DNA from: Apiosordaria backusii
Lineage: Eukaryota; Ascomycota; Sordariomycetes; Sordariales; Lasiosphaeriaceae
Assembly (NCBI GenBank): GCA_030549205.1
Contig: JAUKTV010000008.1
Span: 248,001-312,000, forward strand
Reading direction: 5' to 3'
Length of the DNA stretch: 64,000 nt
In this document: positions 1 through 11,547 of the stretch, in pieces
Layout of the letters: every line of letters begins with the position of its first letter
How positions within the stretch are numbered: position 1 is the stretch's first letter
Position numbers and translations under genes: made by a program
The notes under the pieces: generated by a model
What the model was told of the DNA's origin: nothing
The model's input: the letters and a program-made list of their open reading frames with translations, nothing else
The model's database searches: none

Positions 1-1344
1 CGACAGATCCTTTCTACGAAGCAGCCAAGAAGGTCCCCGGGATCAACGTCTCACCAGATGGGGGAAGCGGGCAGGTTGGTCTGCAGTACTACCAGGCGTC
101 TTCAAACCCATACACGGGAGAAAGATCATACTCCCGGACGGGGCATTGGGATGGTCTCAATCGGGCCAACTACGATCTATTGCCAGCAACACGTGTGAAC
201 AAGATTGTTATCGACCGTAACCGAGCCGCGGGTGTGCAGGTCTATCCACGAGGTGAACCGCAAAAGAAGACGATCATCCGTGCGAGGAAAGAAGTGGTCT
301 TGGCCGCGGGCACCCTTCATACCCCTCAGATCCTACAGCTGAGTGGCATTGGACCTGCTGATCTTCTTAGACGTACCGGCATACCAGTCAAAGTTGATTT
401 GCCTGGAGTAGGGTACAACTTTCAGGATCACACATTCATACCCGAGGTTTCTTTTCGCTGTCAGTACCTTATGTTTGCTGATTCATGGTCCAAGAAGCTT
501 ACAGTTTGTCAAACACAGGGTCAACATCACCACCGATCCCAGCGCATCTCAACATCTCCGTGATTGACGACGGGCTGGGCCGAACAGCCCTTGGTTTGTC
601 CATCGGGCTGTCTGTGATCGCTCCCAGCTCCTTCAGCCGGATTGCCTCCCGCTACGAGTCCCAAAGCCCGGCCGCCTACCTGCCAAAGGGCACACACCCA
701 ACCATCATCAGAGGCTATCGCCAGCAGCAGCGTATATACGCCCGCGAGATGCGCGCTAAGAACTTCTCTTTTCTCCGCGCGACCTTTTCGGGGGATCCTT
801 CTTTTGTGCCCATCGTTATCCACCCCGTCAGCCGCGGCACCGTGTTGATCGACCCCGCCGCCAGCGCCGACATTGAAGTCGAACCCATCGTGGACTACCG
901 CGCGGCGTCAAATCCGATCGACGTCGGTGTTGCCGTCGAGCAGATCAAGTTTCTGAGGAGATTCATCACGGGCGGGGAGTTGTCGAGGTATAATGCTACT
1001 GAGGTCGTGCCAGGGCCGGGGTACGAGACGGACGAGGCGCTTGCGAGGTGGGTGAGGGCAAATACCATCCCCAGTGTTTACCATCCAGTTGGGACGGCGG
1101 CGAAAATGCCACGAGAGTGGGGCGGGGTTGTCGGGGAAGACTTGTTGGTGTATGGGGTGAAGGGGCTGAGCGTGGTGGACGCGTCGATTATGCCGACAAT
1201 TGTCGCAGGGACGACGAGCATGACGGTGTATGCAATCGCGGAGAAGGTGAGTGACATAACTTGGTCCCTAAATAATAAAGTGACTCTAGCTGACAAGGGC
1301 TTTAGGCGGCCGATTTGATCAAGGGGAGGGCTGGGCGCAAGTAG
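1..1344 (+). CDS. GMC-family FAD oxidoreductase, 5'-truncated by window edge
   Basis: C-terminal two thirds of a glucose-methanol-choline oxidoreductase, flavoenzymes that oxidise alcohols or sugars; the substrate cannot be read. The open frame starts before base 1 (codons from base 3), so the FAD-binding GxGxxG end is outside. Seen: GMC signature 2, GTLHTPQILQLSGIG, at 309-353; NFQDH soon after; HPVSRGTV; and the C-terminal block HPVGTAAKMPRE (from 1082) with the likely catalytic His, then VVDASIMP and AEK. The last intron (1247-1305) restores the family ending AADLIK and stop 1342-1344. The first intron is uncertain: 460-518 (GTCAGT...CAG) or 464-504 keeps the frame. The other reading frame just after it shows a GMC-like stretch, so a frameshift is possible. 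The position after AGTTSM, where many members have Asn or His, is Ser/Met here. Family call is firm, integrity is not. Confidence 0.88.
460..518 (+). other. putative intron 1 of the GMC gene
   Basis: Donor GTCAGT at 460 and acceptor CACAG ending at 518 give a 59-bp intron, a normal size for ascomycetes and the same length as intron 2, and join the two open frames. A possible branch site GCTGATT lies at 477-483. An alternative, 464-504 (41 bp, GTACCT...ACAG), also keeps the frame but is short. Splicing 460-504 would lead to an early stop. Confidence 0.5.
1247..1305 (+). other. intron 2 of the GMC gene
   Basis: Perfect fungal donor GTGAGT directly after the AEK codons, branch-like CTGAC near 1289-1294, acceptor TTTAG ending at 1305. 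Removing the 59 bp (phase 0) changes the ending from an unrelated tail to AADLIKGRAGRK and stop, which matches the usual GMC C-terminus. Confidence 0.88.
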
Positions 1345-1910
1345 TCTGTCTCGAAGGTCAGAAACCAAAACAATAGTTGTAGGCATAGCAGTCGAACTGC
1401 AGAAAGGTGTCTTGGCAAATTACCGAAAAATGGCATCTTATATCGTTGCGAGAGCATTAGCTAAACAAGCAAATCCATTCTTCTTGCGAGATGTCATGCC
1501 TCCAGATTTGGCAGATGCTGACTGCAAGGTGGGGTCCCCGCCTTTCCCCGCGAAGCGTGTTGAAGATTGAAGATGAAAAGGGCGGGGGCAGGTAGGTACC
1601 TGCATCAGTAAGTGAGCATCCTCGAGCTGCTCCATAGGGAAGCCTTCCAGGAGATCGAATTCACCTCTTTGGAATGGAACCGAACTTGACGTCATTTCTT
1701 CTGGAAAGAGCTGGCTCACACAGCCACGAGCAATTTTGCTAAGCTAGGGACATTCACTTATCAAAGACCTCCAGTCATTCCTGCTCCATTACCAGTCCGC
1801 AAGCTCCAACTTTTCAAGTCTCGGTCCGGGTACCTCATATACACTTCTTCGATCGATGCTCCCTTTCCACCAGGGCCCCAACCAATGCAAATAAAGCAAA
1901 TCGGGCCACG
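1345..1910. other. GC-normal intergenic region
   Basis: No convincing gene. A minus-strand frame of 93 codons (1438-1719) opens with GTG, has no recognisable domain and contains an intron-like GTACCT...TTGCAG stretch; it could be an exon fragment but cannot be supported. Composition is ordinary until about 1910, then drops sharply to AT-rich. Confidence 0.5.
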
Positions 1911-2142
1911 TATTTGAATTGATTTATAAGGAAAAATGGATATTTAACTTAAATTGTTTAAATTGGTCTATTTAACCTACCCAACGCTACCCAGATTAAC
2001 TACATTAGCCACTAATATATTAAACTACCAAACCAACTATACACTTCCTACCGTCCTCTACCTATTATTTAAAAATACTAATTAAATTAATTTTCTTTTT
2101 ATTTTTATTATTAATTTTATAAAGTTTCTAATATATTTATTA

Positions 2143-2742
2143 TAAGATTCCATACCTCTATAGGACTTACCTAACGTCATAGTCTACTTTATACAATTTC
2201 TTAAAAAGGACTAGTAATTCAGAAACCCCTAAGGAAAGCTCCTTATCTAATTTTTACCTTTTACTACAAACCACATTATATATACAACGTAATTATTATA
2301 TTCTTATTTTCTTTTTCTTTCCTATATATAAGTATATTTAATAACCTTCTTAGCTTTAATTTCTTATAGTAAATCTAACTTTAGAAAATACCTCTATATC
2401 CTCCTCTATAAAGGAAGCTTTTATTAAATCTCTTATTTATATACTTTCTATATTAACTATAAAAGCCTATATAAAAAATCTTTTTAAGAAGCTTTTCAAA
2501 GAATTTCCTTTAGACTTTTTTATAAATCTTTCTATAGAGCCTTTTATAGACTCTTCTTTAGAATCTCTTTTAAAACCTTCTTTAAAACTTCCCTTAAAAC
2601 TTCCTTTAGAACTTCCTTTAAAACCTCCTTTAAAACTTTCTTAAATACCTCTTTAGAAACTTCTCTAAAAGCCTCCTTTAGGAACTTCCTTCGGAAGCCT
2701 CTACAGAAGCCTCCTACCTAAACTTCCTACTGGAAGGTTACA
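2143..2742 (+). repeat. family-D LTR-like repeat, copy 1
   Basis: About 600 bp, begins TAAGATTCCATACCTC (TGAGATTC in the least mutated copy) and ends GGAAGGTTACA, so an unmutated copy would read TG...CA. Same sequence as 2750-3257 and 3429-4044 and, inverted, 38523-39196 and 44366-45040. The middle is a degenerate 12-bp tandem array. No clean 5-bp target duplication was found, so a solo LTR is likely but not proven. Confidence 0.7.
2587..2658 (+). repeat. 12-bp degenerate tandem array
   Basis: Six consecutive units resembling ACTTCCTTTAAA, with looser units on both sides. The equivalent array, as reverse complement, is present in every family-D copy, so it belongs to the repeat itself. Confidence 0.7.
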
Positions 2743-2749
2743 ATTATTA

Positions 2750-3257
2750 TAAGATTCTACATCTCTATAGAACTTACCTAACATCATAGTTTACTTTATA
2801 TAATTCCTTAAAAGGATTAATAATTTAAGAGCTCTTAAAGAAAGCTCTTTATTTAATTTTCACCTTTTATTATAAATTATAATATATATATAATATAATT
2901 ATTATATTCTTATTTCTTTTTTTTTCTTCTTTTCTATATATAAGTATATTTAATAACCTTTTTAACCTTAATTTCCTATAGTAAATTTAACCTTAAAAGA
3001 TACCTCTATATCTTTCTTTATAAAGGAAACTTTTATTAAACTTCCTACTTATATATCTTCTATATTAACTATAAGAACTTATATAAAAAATCTTCCTAAA
3101 AAACCTTTTAAAGAATTTCCTTTAAACTTTCTTATAAACCTCCTTCAGAACTTCCTCTAAAATCTCTCCAGATATTTCTTTAAAAACTTCCCTTAAGAAC
3201 TTCCTTTAAAAGCCTCTTTAAAAGCCTCCTACTTAAACTTTCTACTATAAGGTTATA
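2750..3257 (+). repeat. family-D LTR-like repeat, copy 2
   Basis: Starts 7 bp after copy 1 and is shorter, about 508 bp, through loss of array units. Its 3' flank (3258-3428) equals the sequence next to the 44366-45040 copy read on the minus strand. This copy is therefore followed by the first part of a family-D internal region, as a 5' LTR would be. Confidence 0.7.
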
Positions 3258-3428
3258 ATATTAATAACTATAATTAACCAGTTAAATTATTAATATATTT
3301 AATTAAAATTAAATACTATTATAATACTTTATTAATATAATATTAATATACTTTTTATAATTACTTTTTATTTTATAATTATAAAAGACTATTTATAAAC
3401 TTCTCCTTAATTTTTAAAAGTTTTATGA
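3258..3428 (+). repeat. family-D internal-region fragment
   Basis: About 170 bp matching, in reverse complement, the sequence just below 44365. Sitting between two LTR-like copies, it makes 2750-4044 look like an internally deleted family-D element. Confidence 0.55.
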
Positions 3429-4044
3429 TAAGATTCTATGCCTTTATAGGACTTATTTAACGTTATAGTCTACTTTATATAATTCCTGAAAAAGATTAAT
3501 AATTTAAAAGCTCTTAAAGGAAACTCTTTATTTAATTTTTACCTTTTACTATAAATTATATTATATATGTAATATAATTATTATATTTTTATTTCCTTTT
3601 TATTTCCTTTTTTCTTTCTTATATATAAATATATTTAATAACCTTTCTAACTTTAATTTCCTATAATAAATCTAACCTTAAAAAATACCTTTATATTTTT
3701 CTTTATAAAAGAAACTTTTATTAAATCTTCTATTTATATACCTTCTATATTAATTATAAAAACCTATATAAAAAATCTTTTTAAAAAGCCTTTTAAGGAA
3801 TTTCCTTTAAACTTTTTTATAAATTTTTTTATAAAGCTTTTTATAAAACCTCCTTTAAACCCTCCTTTAAATTTCCTTTAAAACCTCCTTTAAAATTTCC
3901 TTTAAAATTTCCTTTAAAAACTTCCTTTAAAATCTCCTTTAAAATCTCTTTTAAAATCTTCCCGGATACCTCTTTAAGAACTTCCTTAGAGGCTTCCTTT
4001 AAGAACTTCCTTTAGAAACCTCTGTAAGAGCCTCCTACCTAAAC
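3429..4044 (+). repeat. family-D LTR-like repeat, copy 3
   Basis: Same order of motifs as copies 1 and 2 (TAAGATTCTATGCC start, 12-bp array). It stops near CCTACCTAAAC without the terminal GGAAGGTTACA, so its 3' end is lost or diverged. Confidence 0.65.
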
Positions 4045-4538
4045 GTTTTATAGCTTATAAGAAGAACGAAATTCTGGCCGGAATTGAATTGGCAGTTATT
4101 AAGGTATTGAGTATTATTTTCCTGATTAAATTAAAGGATGATTAAATTACAATACTAGCTAACAGAGTAAGTAAATTTAAAGCCGAAATAGTTAAAATCT
4201 TTAAGCTCTTTATTAAAAAAGATAAGGTATTTATAAAAAAGATTCAAGGAATAAGTTTTATTATAGTATTTTTTCTTTTCTTTTTTCTTTTCCTTTTTTT
4301 TCCTTTTTTTTTTCTAAAATAATTATATTAATTATAATACTTTAAGGTAATACCGAATTACTTAATTTAAGCAAGTTTATAAAGATTACCTTAGTTCTTA
4401 AATTTAATAAGCTTATTTTAATAATTCTTCTTAATAGTTTTATCCTTAATAAAGTTATTTTAAATATTTTTAATACTTAAGCTCTTATTAAAAAGCTTAT
4501 GTTAGATATACCTAAAAAGGTATTATAATTATAATTAA
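4045..4538. other. unassigned AT-rich stretch with pyrimidine tract
   Basis: No gene or recognised repeat. Contains a near-uninterrupted C/T run at about 4264-4316 and a short patch of normal composition at 4070-4100. The last five bases (4534-4538, ATTAA) are the left target-site duplication of the copia element that follows. Confidence 0.5.
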
Positions 4539-5218
4539 TGTTGAAATATAGCACTTAGTTGTAGACTTTATAGTGTATTTTGGCCTGTAACCTATAGGGC
4601 TAACAAACAACCAATGGCTTGGAATTATAGTGCTTACTAATACTTTGCTACGGTAATTGCAGTGGTCTTCAGACCTTTAAAGTAGCCTGAAGCCCCGGGC
4701 AGTTAGCGTACTATAACGGTAAAACGTTAGCGTCCTATACCCTATAAACGGCTTTTGGTTAGTATATTTAATAATTAGACTTAGCCGGCCAGCTAAGTCT
4801 GCAATTAGCAGACTTAATAGGCATTTAAGCCTTGTAATTAGCAGACTTAATAGGCATTTAGGCCCTGTAGTTAGTGGACTTAATAGGTATTTAGGCCTTA
4901 AAATAGAGAGAAGTTTAAAAAGTAATATAGAGCTAAAGACCTATAATAGGTTTTGTTCTTTACAACTGTTTACTATAATATTTTCTTAATTATTAAGTTA
5001 ATTTAATATATTAATTTACTATATTTTACAGTACTTTATAAATTTATATTATAGTATTTACCTTTTATATATTATAGGGCATTGTCTTTATAATTTACCT
5101 TCCTTTAATACCTAGCTACTATTGTATATTATAAATAAAGCCTTCTTTACTTTTAATATTCTGCGCTGTTCTTTATATAGGTCTATATTTATAGGCCTAT
5201 AAGATACTTATTTTAATA
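4539..5218 (+). repeat. 5' LTR of copia family A
   Basis: 680 bp, the same length as its partner; differs from it mainly by transitions. Contains three tandem 33-bp units at 4799-4897. Confidence 0.93.
4799..4897 (+). repeat. three 33-bp tandem units in LTR A
   Basis: Units at 4799-4831, 4832-4864 and 4865-4897 share the core GACTTAATAGGYATTTARGCC. The same triplet occurs in the other family-A LTRs (10571-10669 and 63551-63649), so it was part of the LTR before these insertions and may be an enhancer-like or binding array. Confidence 0.8.
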
Positions 5219-5234
5219 GATTATAAGCCTAAGC
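5219..5234 (+). promoter_or_regulatory. primer-binding site matching initiator tRNA-Met anticodon region
   Basis: GATTATAAGCCT directly follows the LTR. Allowing only RIP-type changes it equals GGTTATGAGCCC, the complement of the anticodon stem-loop of eukaryotic initiator tRNA-Met. This is the half-tRNA primer type known from Drosophila copia, rather than the tRNA 3' CCA end. Confidence 0.75.
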
Positions 5235-8200
5235 TTATATTGTTTAAATGAATTTCTTTATTTTATAGCCTTTATAATAATACCTATCTTATAAGCCTTA
5301 TTTATTTTAAGCTACCGAAGACTTAAAAAACAGCGTTTTAATACTTTTAATAATGCTTTTACTTTCTTTTTAAGCGCTAAAGACCTAAAAAATAGCGTTC
5401 TAACATTTCTAATAGTGCTTTTACTTCCTTTTTAAGCACTAAAGACCTAAAAAACAGCGTTTTAGCACTTCTAATAGTGCTTTTATTTCCCTTTTAAGCT
5501 TTCGACCTTCTTTACTATAGAGGATAAAGATATATACAACCTTTTTATAAGCCTTAGAGCTTTAAGGACCTTCGGTCTTTTATCAACTTTTAACCTTTTT
5601 AAGGGCTTTAACTTTACTTAGTACTTTTAGTAATTATAGAATAACCTTGTAGTTACTTTTAATAGTAGGATTGGGGCTATTATAGTAGGTTTTACTGATT
5701 AAATTAGAGCTTTAAGTATTAAAATTAACTAAGTTAATACCTATATTAATAATTTTAATACTTACTTTTTATTAAAATATACTATTTTAAGCCCTTTTAA
5801 GTCTTCTTTAGAACCTTCTATAGACTTACCTGTACTATCCTTATTTTCAGTTACTTTAATTTATATAGGTCTATTAACTTCTATTACTATACTTACTATA
5901 GCGTCCTCTTTAAGTTAAACTGTTTAAAAGACTATTGTACTTTTAATAAAGGATCTTAATAAATAGGTCCTTTACTTTATTAAAGAATAAAAGCTTTTAG
6001 GCTTTAAAAACTAATGCTTTTAATATTAGGCTTTTATTATTTAAATAAAGGTTTTAGGCTTTTCTAAGTTTATAAATAAGCTTAAGTTAATTATTAATTT
6101 ATTAAACGATAATTTAAAAGCCTTCCTTCTTTTTATTATTTAAAATACCCTATAGGTAGACCTACTGCTTACTATTAAGGCTGAAGACTTTTTAGCGACT
6201 CTTTTTTAGCAATTATAAGCTTAGTATGCCTTTACTTAGGCTATCCTTTAAAATAAGCTCTATAGGGTTTATTACATTATTAAATTTAATAGTTTATTAA
6301 AAGTAGTTAAATACAATATTAAGTTTAATACCTTTATTATAAAGCTTTAAAGCTTAAGTATTATAATTTAGTTTATTAACTAAGTTAATTATTACTTAAG
6401 TTTATTAAAGGGTAGTTTTCTACTATAATATAAACGTTTTAAAGCTTTAATTTACTAAAATAAGTATAATTTCAGCTATTTTTACTATCCTATATTAGAA
6501 TTTTTATAGAGGAAGTTTTTAACTAAGACTTATATTTCCAATACTATAGTTACTTAAGCCTTTTCTATACTTTATTTTTATATTACCTTTATTAAGGATT
6601 TTAAAGCTTTAAAGGCTTTAAATACTTTTATAATAAACCCTATAAAGCTTAAGCTTATTAGAAAGAAAAAAAAGAAAAAGAAGGATAAGAAGAAAAAAGA
6701 TACTAAAGACTTTAGAAATTCTAAGGAAATTTCTTTTATAGTAAGCTTCGACCTTAATATAGGCTTCTATAGTACTAAACCTTTAAAGCTAACTATATTT
6801 TATAAATACTATAGCTTTATTAAGTCTATAGTATTTTTACCTTTTAAAGTCTTACCTTTTATATCTATTAACTTAGCTAATTATACTAACTTAGCCTTAA
6901 AAAAAGCCTAGCTTTTTAATATTAAATCTACAGTCTATATTTATAATAATAAAAACCTTTTTATTAACTTTATTAAAATAAAGGTTAAACCTTTAACTAT
7001 AGAAGGTAGCTTTATAAGAATTATCAGTAAAGGTATTATAAAAGTCTAATTCTTTATTAAAACTTATAATAATAGGGCCTATTTTTTAACTATTAGCCTT
7101 ATTAAGACCTTTTTTATTTCTACTTTTTTATTAAATATTGTTAATAGAAATTGCCTATATAATATTAAAAAAGCCCTATATAGTTAAAAGCTTACTAATA
7201 ATAACTATAATCTTATTATCCTTTTAAATTTTAAAAGATTAAAGTTTTACCTTAACCTTAAAGGCTAACTTTAGTTAGAAATATTCTATTAATAATACTT
7301 TAATAATTACTTTACTTTTATTAAAACCTTTAAAGCTTTTAAAATTTTAAAAAGGGTCTTCTTTAAAGCTTTTAACTTTTTAAAAGGGGATAGGTCTTTT
7401 AAGGATTTTAATAAGCCTTTACTAGCTTTAATTCAATTAACTATCTTTTAATATATATAGCTTAAGTATATAGGTCTTAACCTTTTAAAGAAGACCTTTT
7501 TTATTACTAAAAGTATATTTAACTTATAAAAGGTTAAGCTTAAGGATTTAGTTTATAAAAGCTATAATACTATAAAAATCCTTTAAAGGCCTTTTAAGAA
7601 TCCTATTTAAGCCCCTTCTTTTACTTTAAGTTGTTTAAAAGAGGATATTATTATTATTAAGCCTATTCTACTATTAAAAAAGCCTTATAATTTAATTATA
7701 GTAAATTAAAAGACCTATTTCCTATTTCTTAAACTATTAACTATTAAAGATAATACTATTATAGCACTTTATTTACTATTTAAAGGCTTAAATAATACTT
7801 TCTAATAATACCCTACTTACTTTTATTATAATAGAGGAAAAGAAGTCCTTTCTTTAAATACTTACTTTATTAAAAAAGGTATCGGCTTTAATATATTAAG
7901 CCTTATAACTTTTAATTAAAATGGCCTAATTAAGTGCTTTATTTAGGTTATTTTAAATTGTTTTAAGGCTACTATTTTAACTTCAAACCTCCTTATTACT
8001 TTTTAAAGATATATAACTATTCCTATAGTAAAAATTATTAACTATATAGCTTAAAGCTTTAAAGATCTTATACTTTACTAAACCTTCTATAATAAACTAT
8101 TACCCTTTTAAATACTATATTAATTAAATCTTTTAAACTATAAGGCTATAGGTATTAAGGTTATAGTATATATCCCTATTAAAAATCAAACTATAAGTTT

Positions 8201-10302
8201 TAAACTTATCTTTTAAAGAACTAAAGAAAGACTTATAACTATTTTAAATTATCAGACTTACTTAATTTATTTAAATTTAAATAAAGTTATTAAAACTAGC
8301 TTTATTAAGTTCTATAAAGACTTATTAGCTTAGATTATAGGTCCTTTAAGCCTTATAGGTCCTTTAAAGGTCTTTAACTGCTTTAATAAATTAAAGAAAG
8401 ATATTACTATTTAAACTTTTAAACTCTTTATTTATAGTCCTCCTATTCTATTAATTTCCAATTCCCTAATACTTAAATTATCCTTTATATTATTTACTTA
8501 ATTACTACCTAAGCCTACAATTCCAATACTTACAGTACCTTCTATTACTATTAAAATCCCTCTATCCTAAACTTTATAAAAGCAATATAAAGAATTTATA
8601 CCTATAGATAATATAAATTATAGTAAGCTTATTTCTTATTTAGTTTTTTATTATAAAAAGTGCTATTTTATAGAGGCCTTAAAGCCTAATACCTTTAAAT
8701 AAGTTTTAAAATATTTTAAAAAAAAGTAATAGTTATAAGCTATCTTTATTAAATTATACTAACTTTTTACTATTAAGACCTTCTATTTTATCTACCGATC
8801 TTAAATTAAAAAGAAGCCTATTATAAGCTATTAGGTTTTTAAGGATAAAAAGAATTTATAGGGTATTATAGTAAAGTTTAAGGCTTAATTAGTTACTTAA
8901 GGTTTTTAATAGACTTTTAAAATTAATTTTAAATAGACCTATACTTTTATTATAGAGCCTTTAATTTAAAGAATTATACTGGCCTTTATAGCTATATTTA
9001 ACTGAGATTTAAAGTAAGTAGACTTTATAAAAGCCTTTTTAAACTTAAAGACCGATTTTAATATCTATATTGAAATTCTATAGAGACTACTTAAGTTTAC
9101 TTATAGTAATGTTAGTACTATAATACTATTAAAAGTAGCTAGATAGGACCTTATTAAAGACTAAATTATTTTATTAAAGAAATCCTTATATAGTTTAAAG
9201 TAGGCTTTTTATCTTTAATAATAGAAGGTCTTTACAATAATCTAGGCTTTAAATTTTAAACCCTTTATTTCCAATATAGCTATCTATTTTTATTTAAACT
9301 ATAAAATCTTATTAACTATATTAACGATTATTTAATTATAAGCCTTAAGCCTCTATAGTTTTAAACTTTAAAGAACATTATAGAGGAGTATTACGATATT
9401 AAAGATTTAAGTCTTACCTACTACTTTTTTAGTATTTAAATTGAATGTAATAGGCCTTAACAGTGCCTTTAGATTTATTAAAAGGCCTATATTATAGAGG
9501 TAATTAAGTACTTTAAAATCAGTATTAAGTTAACTTTTTTTCTATTAAGCCTTGGAATTATAAATAAAGGCAATAGGCTTAAAACCTCTATAAACTTCTT
9601 TAATTAATACTTATATCAATAACTAATTAGTACTTTAATGTATATTATAGTTTAAACCAAGCTTAACATAGCCTTTAGTATTTAGTAGCTTTTACAATAC
9701 TTAATATAGTCTATTAATATTTATTTAAAAGCTATAAAATCGCTACTTTCTTACCTCTATTTTAGTATTTATAGTACTATTAATTATAGCTTTAATAGTA
9801 ATTTAAAGCCTATTAGCTTTATTAATAGTAATTAAACTAAGTATAAGGAAAGTGTTAAATCTACTTACAGTTAGCTATTTACTTTAATTAAAGGACCTAT
9901 TAATTAGAAATCTAAAAAAGTATTTACTATATCCTTTAATACTTTAAAGGCCGAATATATTAGGCTTATCGAAGGCCTTAAGGAAGCTATGTAGTTTAAA
10001 GGTCTTTTTTAGGAAATTTCTAAGCTTATTATAGGCCCTACCTTTCTATTATATAATAATAAAGGCTCTATTACTACTATTTATAGTAATAAGTATAATT
10101 ACCGAACTAAATATATTTTAATTTAATTTTAAAGGGTTAAAAAGGCTATATTTACTAAAGTTATTACTATAACCTACCTTCTTATAAAGGAAATACTTAC
10201 TAACAGCTTTATTAAAGCCTTATCTATAGCGCTATTTAATACTTTTATTTTATTATTAAACCTTTCTAAGCTTTTTTAGTCAATACTATATATTATAACT
10301 AT
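5235..10302 (+). pseudogene. copia gag-pol polyprotein, RIP-degraded
   Basis: Order gag, protease, integrase, reverse transcriptase, RNase H is expected for copia; only the last two were recognised clearly. Near 8870-8960 the frame reads KFKA*LVT*GF**TF, which is the copia RT start KARLVARGFQQ with stops at Arg and Gln codons. Further on come a KAFLNL-like block (about 9040), a SLYSLKQA block (about 9190) and YIND at 9317-9331 for the YVDD catalytic box. RNase H is marked by TLKAEY (about 9940-9960), the usual T(x)AEY. Upstream of about 8800 the frames are too degraded to place gag, protease and integrase. No frame is open long enough to make protein. Confidence 0.85.
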
Positions 10303-10310
10303 AAAGGGGA
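10303..10310 (+). promoter_or_regulatory. polypurine tract of copia family A
   Basis: AAAGGGGA immediately before the 3' LTR start TGTTAAAATA, the expected position of the plus-strand DNA primer. Confidence 0.85.
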
Positions 10311-10990
10311 TGTTAAAATACAGTACTTAATTATAGACTTTATAGTATATTTTAGCCTATAATCTATAAAGCTAATAAATAACTAATAGCTTAGAATTAC
10401 AGTATTTACTAATACTTTACTATAGTAATTGCAATAGTTTTTAGACCTTTAAAGTAGCTTAAAACCTTAAGCAGTTAATATACTATAATAGTAAAATGTT
10501 AATACCTTATACCCTATAAATAGCTTCCGGTTAATATACTTAATAGTTAAACTTAATTAGCTAGTTAAGTCTATAACTAGCAGACTTAATAGGCATTTAA
10601 GCTCTATAGTTAATAAACTTAATAGGCATTTAGACCTTATAGTTAATAGACTTAATAGGCATTCGGGCTTTAAAATAGAAAGAGGTTTAAAAAGCAATAT
10701 AAGGCTAAAGACTTATAATAGGTCTTATCCTTTATAACTATTTACTATAATATTTTCTTAACTACTAAGTTGATTTAATATACTGGTTTACTATATCTTA
10801 TAGTGCCTTATAAGCCTATATTATAGTGTTTATCTTCTATATATTGTAGGGCATTGCCTCTGTAATCTACCTTCCTTTAGTGCCCAGCTACTGTCGTATA
10901 CTGCAGACAAAGCCCTCTTCGCTTTTAGTATTCTGCGCCGTTCCCTGTACAGGTCTATACCTATAGGCCTGTAAGATACCTATTTTAACA
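10311..10990 (+). repeat. 3' LTR of copia family A
   Basis: 680 bp, pairs with 4539-5218. Its last 150 bp keep noticeably more G+C than the 5' copy, so RIP hit the two LTRs unevenly. Contains the 33-bp triplet at 10571-10669. Confidence 0.93.
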
Positions 10991-10995
10991 ATTAA

Positions 10996-11547
10996 TATAC
11001 CAGATAATTATAAACTTTAATCTATTAACTTAATTAAAAGCCTTTAGGGTTATTATAAGAGTAAGTAAATAGGAATTATCTTTAAAATTAAATTAAAGAG
11101 ATTTTACTTATAATATTAACTGATTTTTCTTAAATATAATAATTATAAAATTCAGATATATATATATAAAGTAATTAATAATAAGCTTTAATATAATAAT
11201 AAAAAAGCATATTTCGGGATTTTTATAAATAAGTAAGGAAGTTAAAAAAAGAGTTATTAAAAAGGTTGATAATTTATTTAAGAATATTAGCTTTTTAACT
11301 AAATTCCCTGATCTATATTTACCTAATTCTATTGCCGAATATTATTCGGGCCTTAATATTATTAATGATTTTTTCAATAATATATTAAAATTTAATATAT
11401 AATAATTAAGAAAGAGGTTATAATACTTCTTTAATTTATAATAATAAAAGAATAGCCGATTTTACTTATAATAATTACGTATATTATAAGTATATTTTAC
11501 TATATGCTTATAAATATTATTCTTATATTTATAAGCCTTACTTAATT
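10996..11547. other. unassigned AT-rich stretch
   Basis: Follows the copia target duplication. No LTR, inverted repeat or recognisable frame; it may be the upstream part of the coding remnant that starts near 11548. Confidence 0.4.

Larger units (their letters stand above)
4539..10990 (+). mobile_element. complete Ty1/copia retrotransposon, family A (RIP-inactivated)
   Basis: 6452-bp element. Two 680-bp LTRs (4539-5218 and 10311-10990) begin TGTTRAAATA and end TATTTTAAYA, an inverted terminal repeat. ATTAA flanks both sides (4534-4538 and 10991-10995) as a 5-bp target duplication. A primer-binding site follows the 5' LTR and a purine run AAAGGGGA precedes the 3' LTR. The internal part encodes a copia-type polyprotein (reverse transcriptase, then RNase H near the 3' end), broken by many RIP-type stops, so it cannot be autonomous now. 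A second copy of the family starts at 63292. Confidence 0.95.

Noticed and set aside
527..823. 98-codon minus-strand frame opposite the GMC gene
   Set aside because: Shadow of the GC-rich GMC coding strand.
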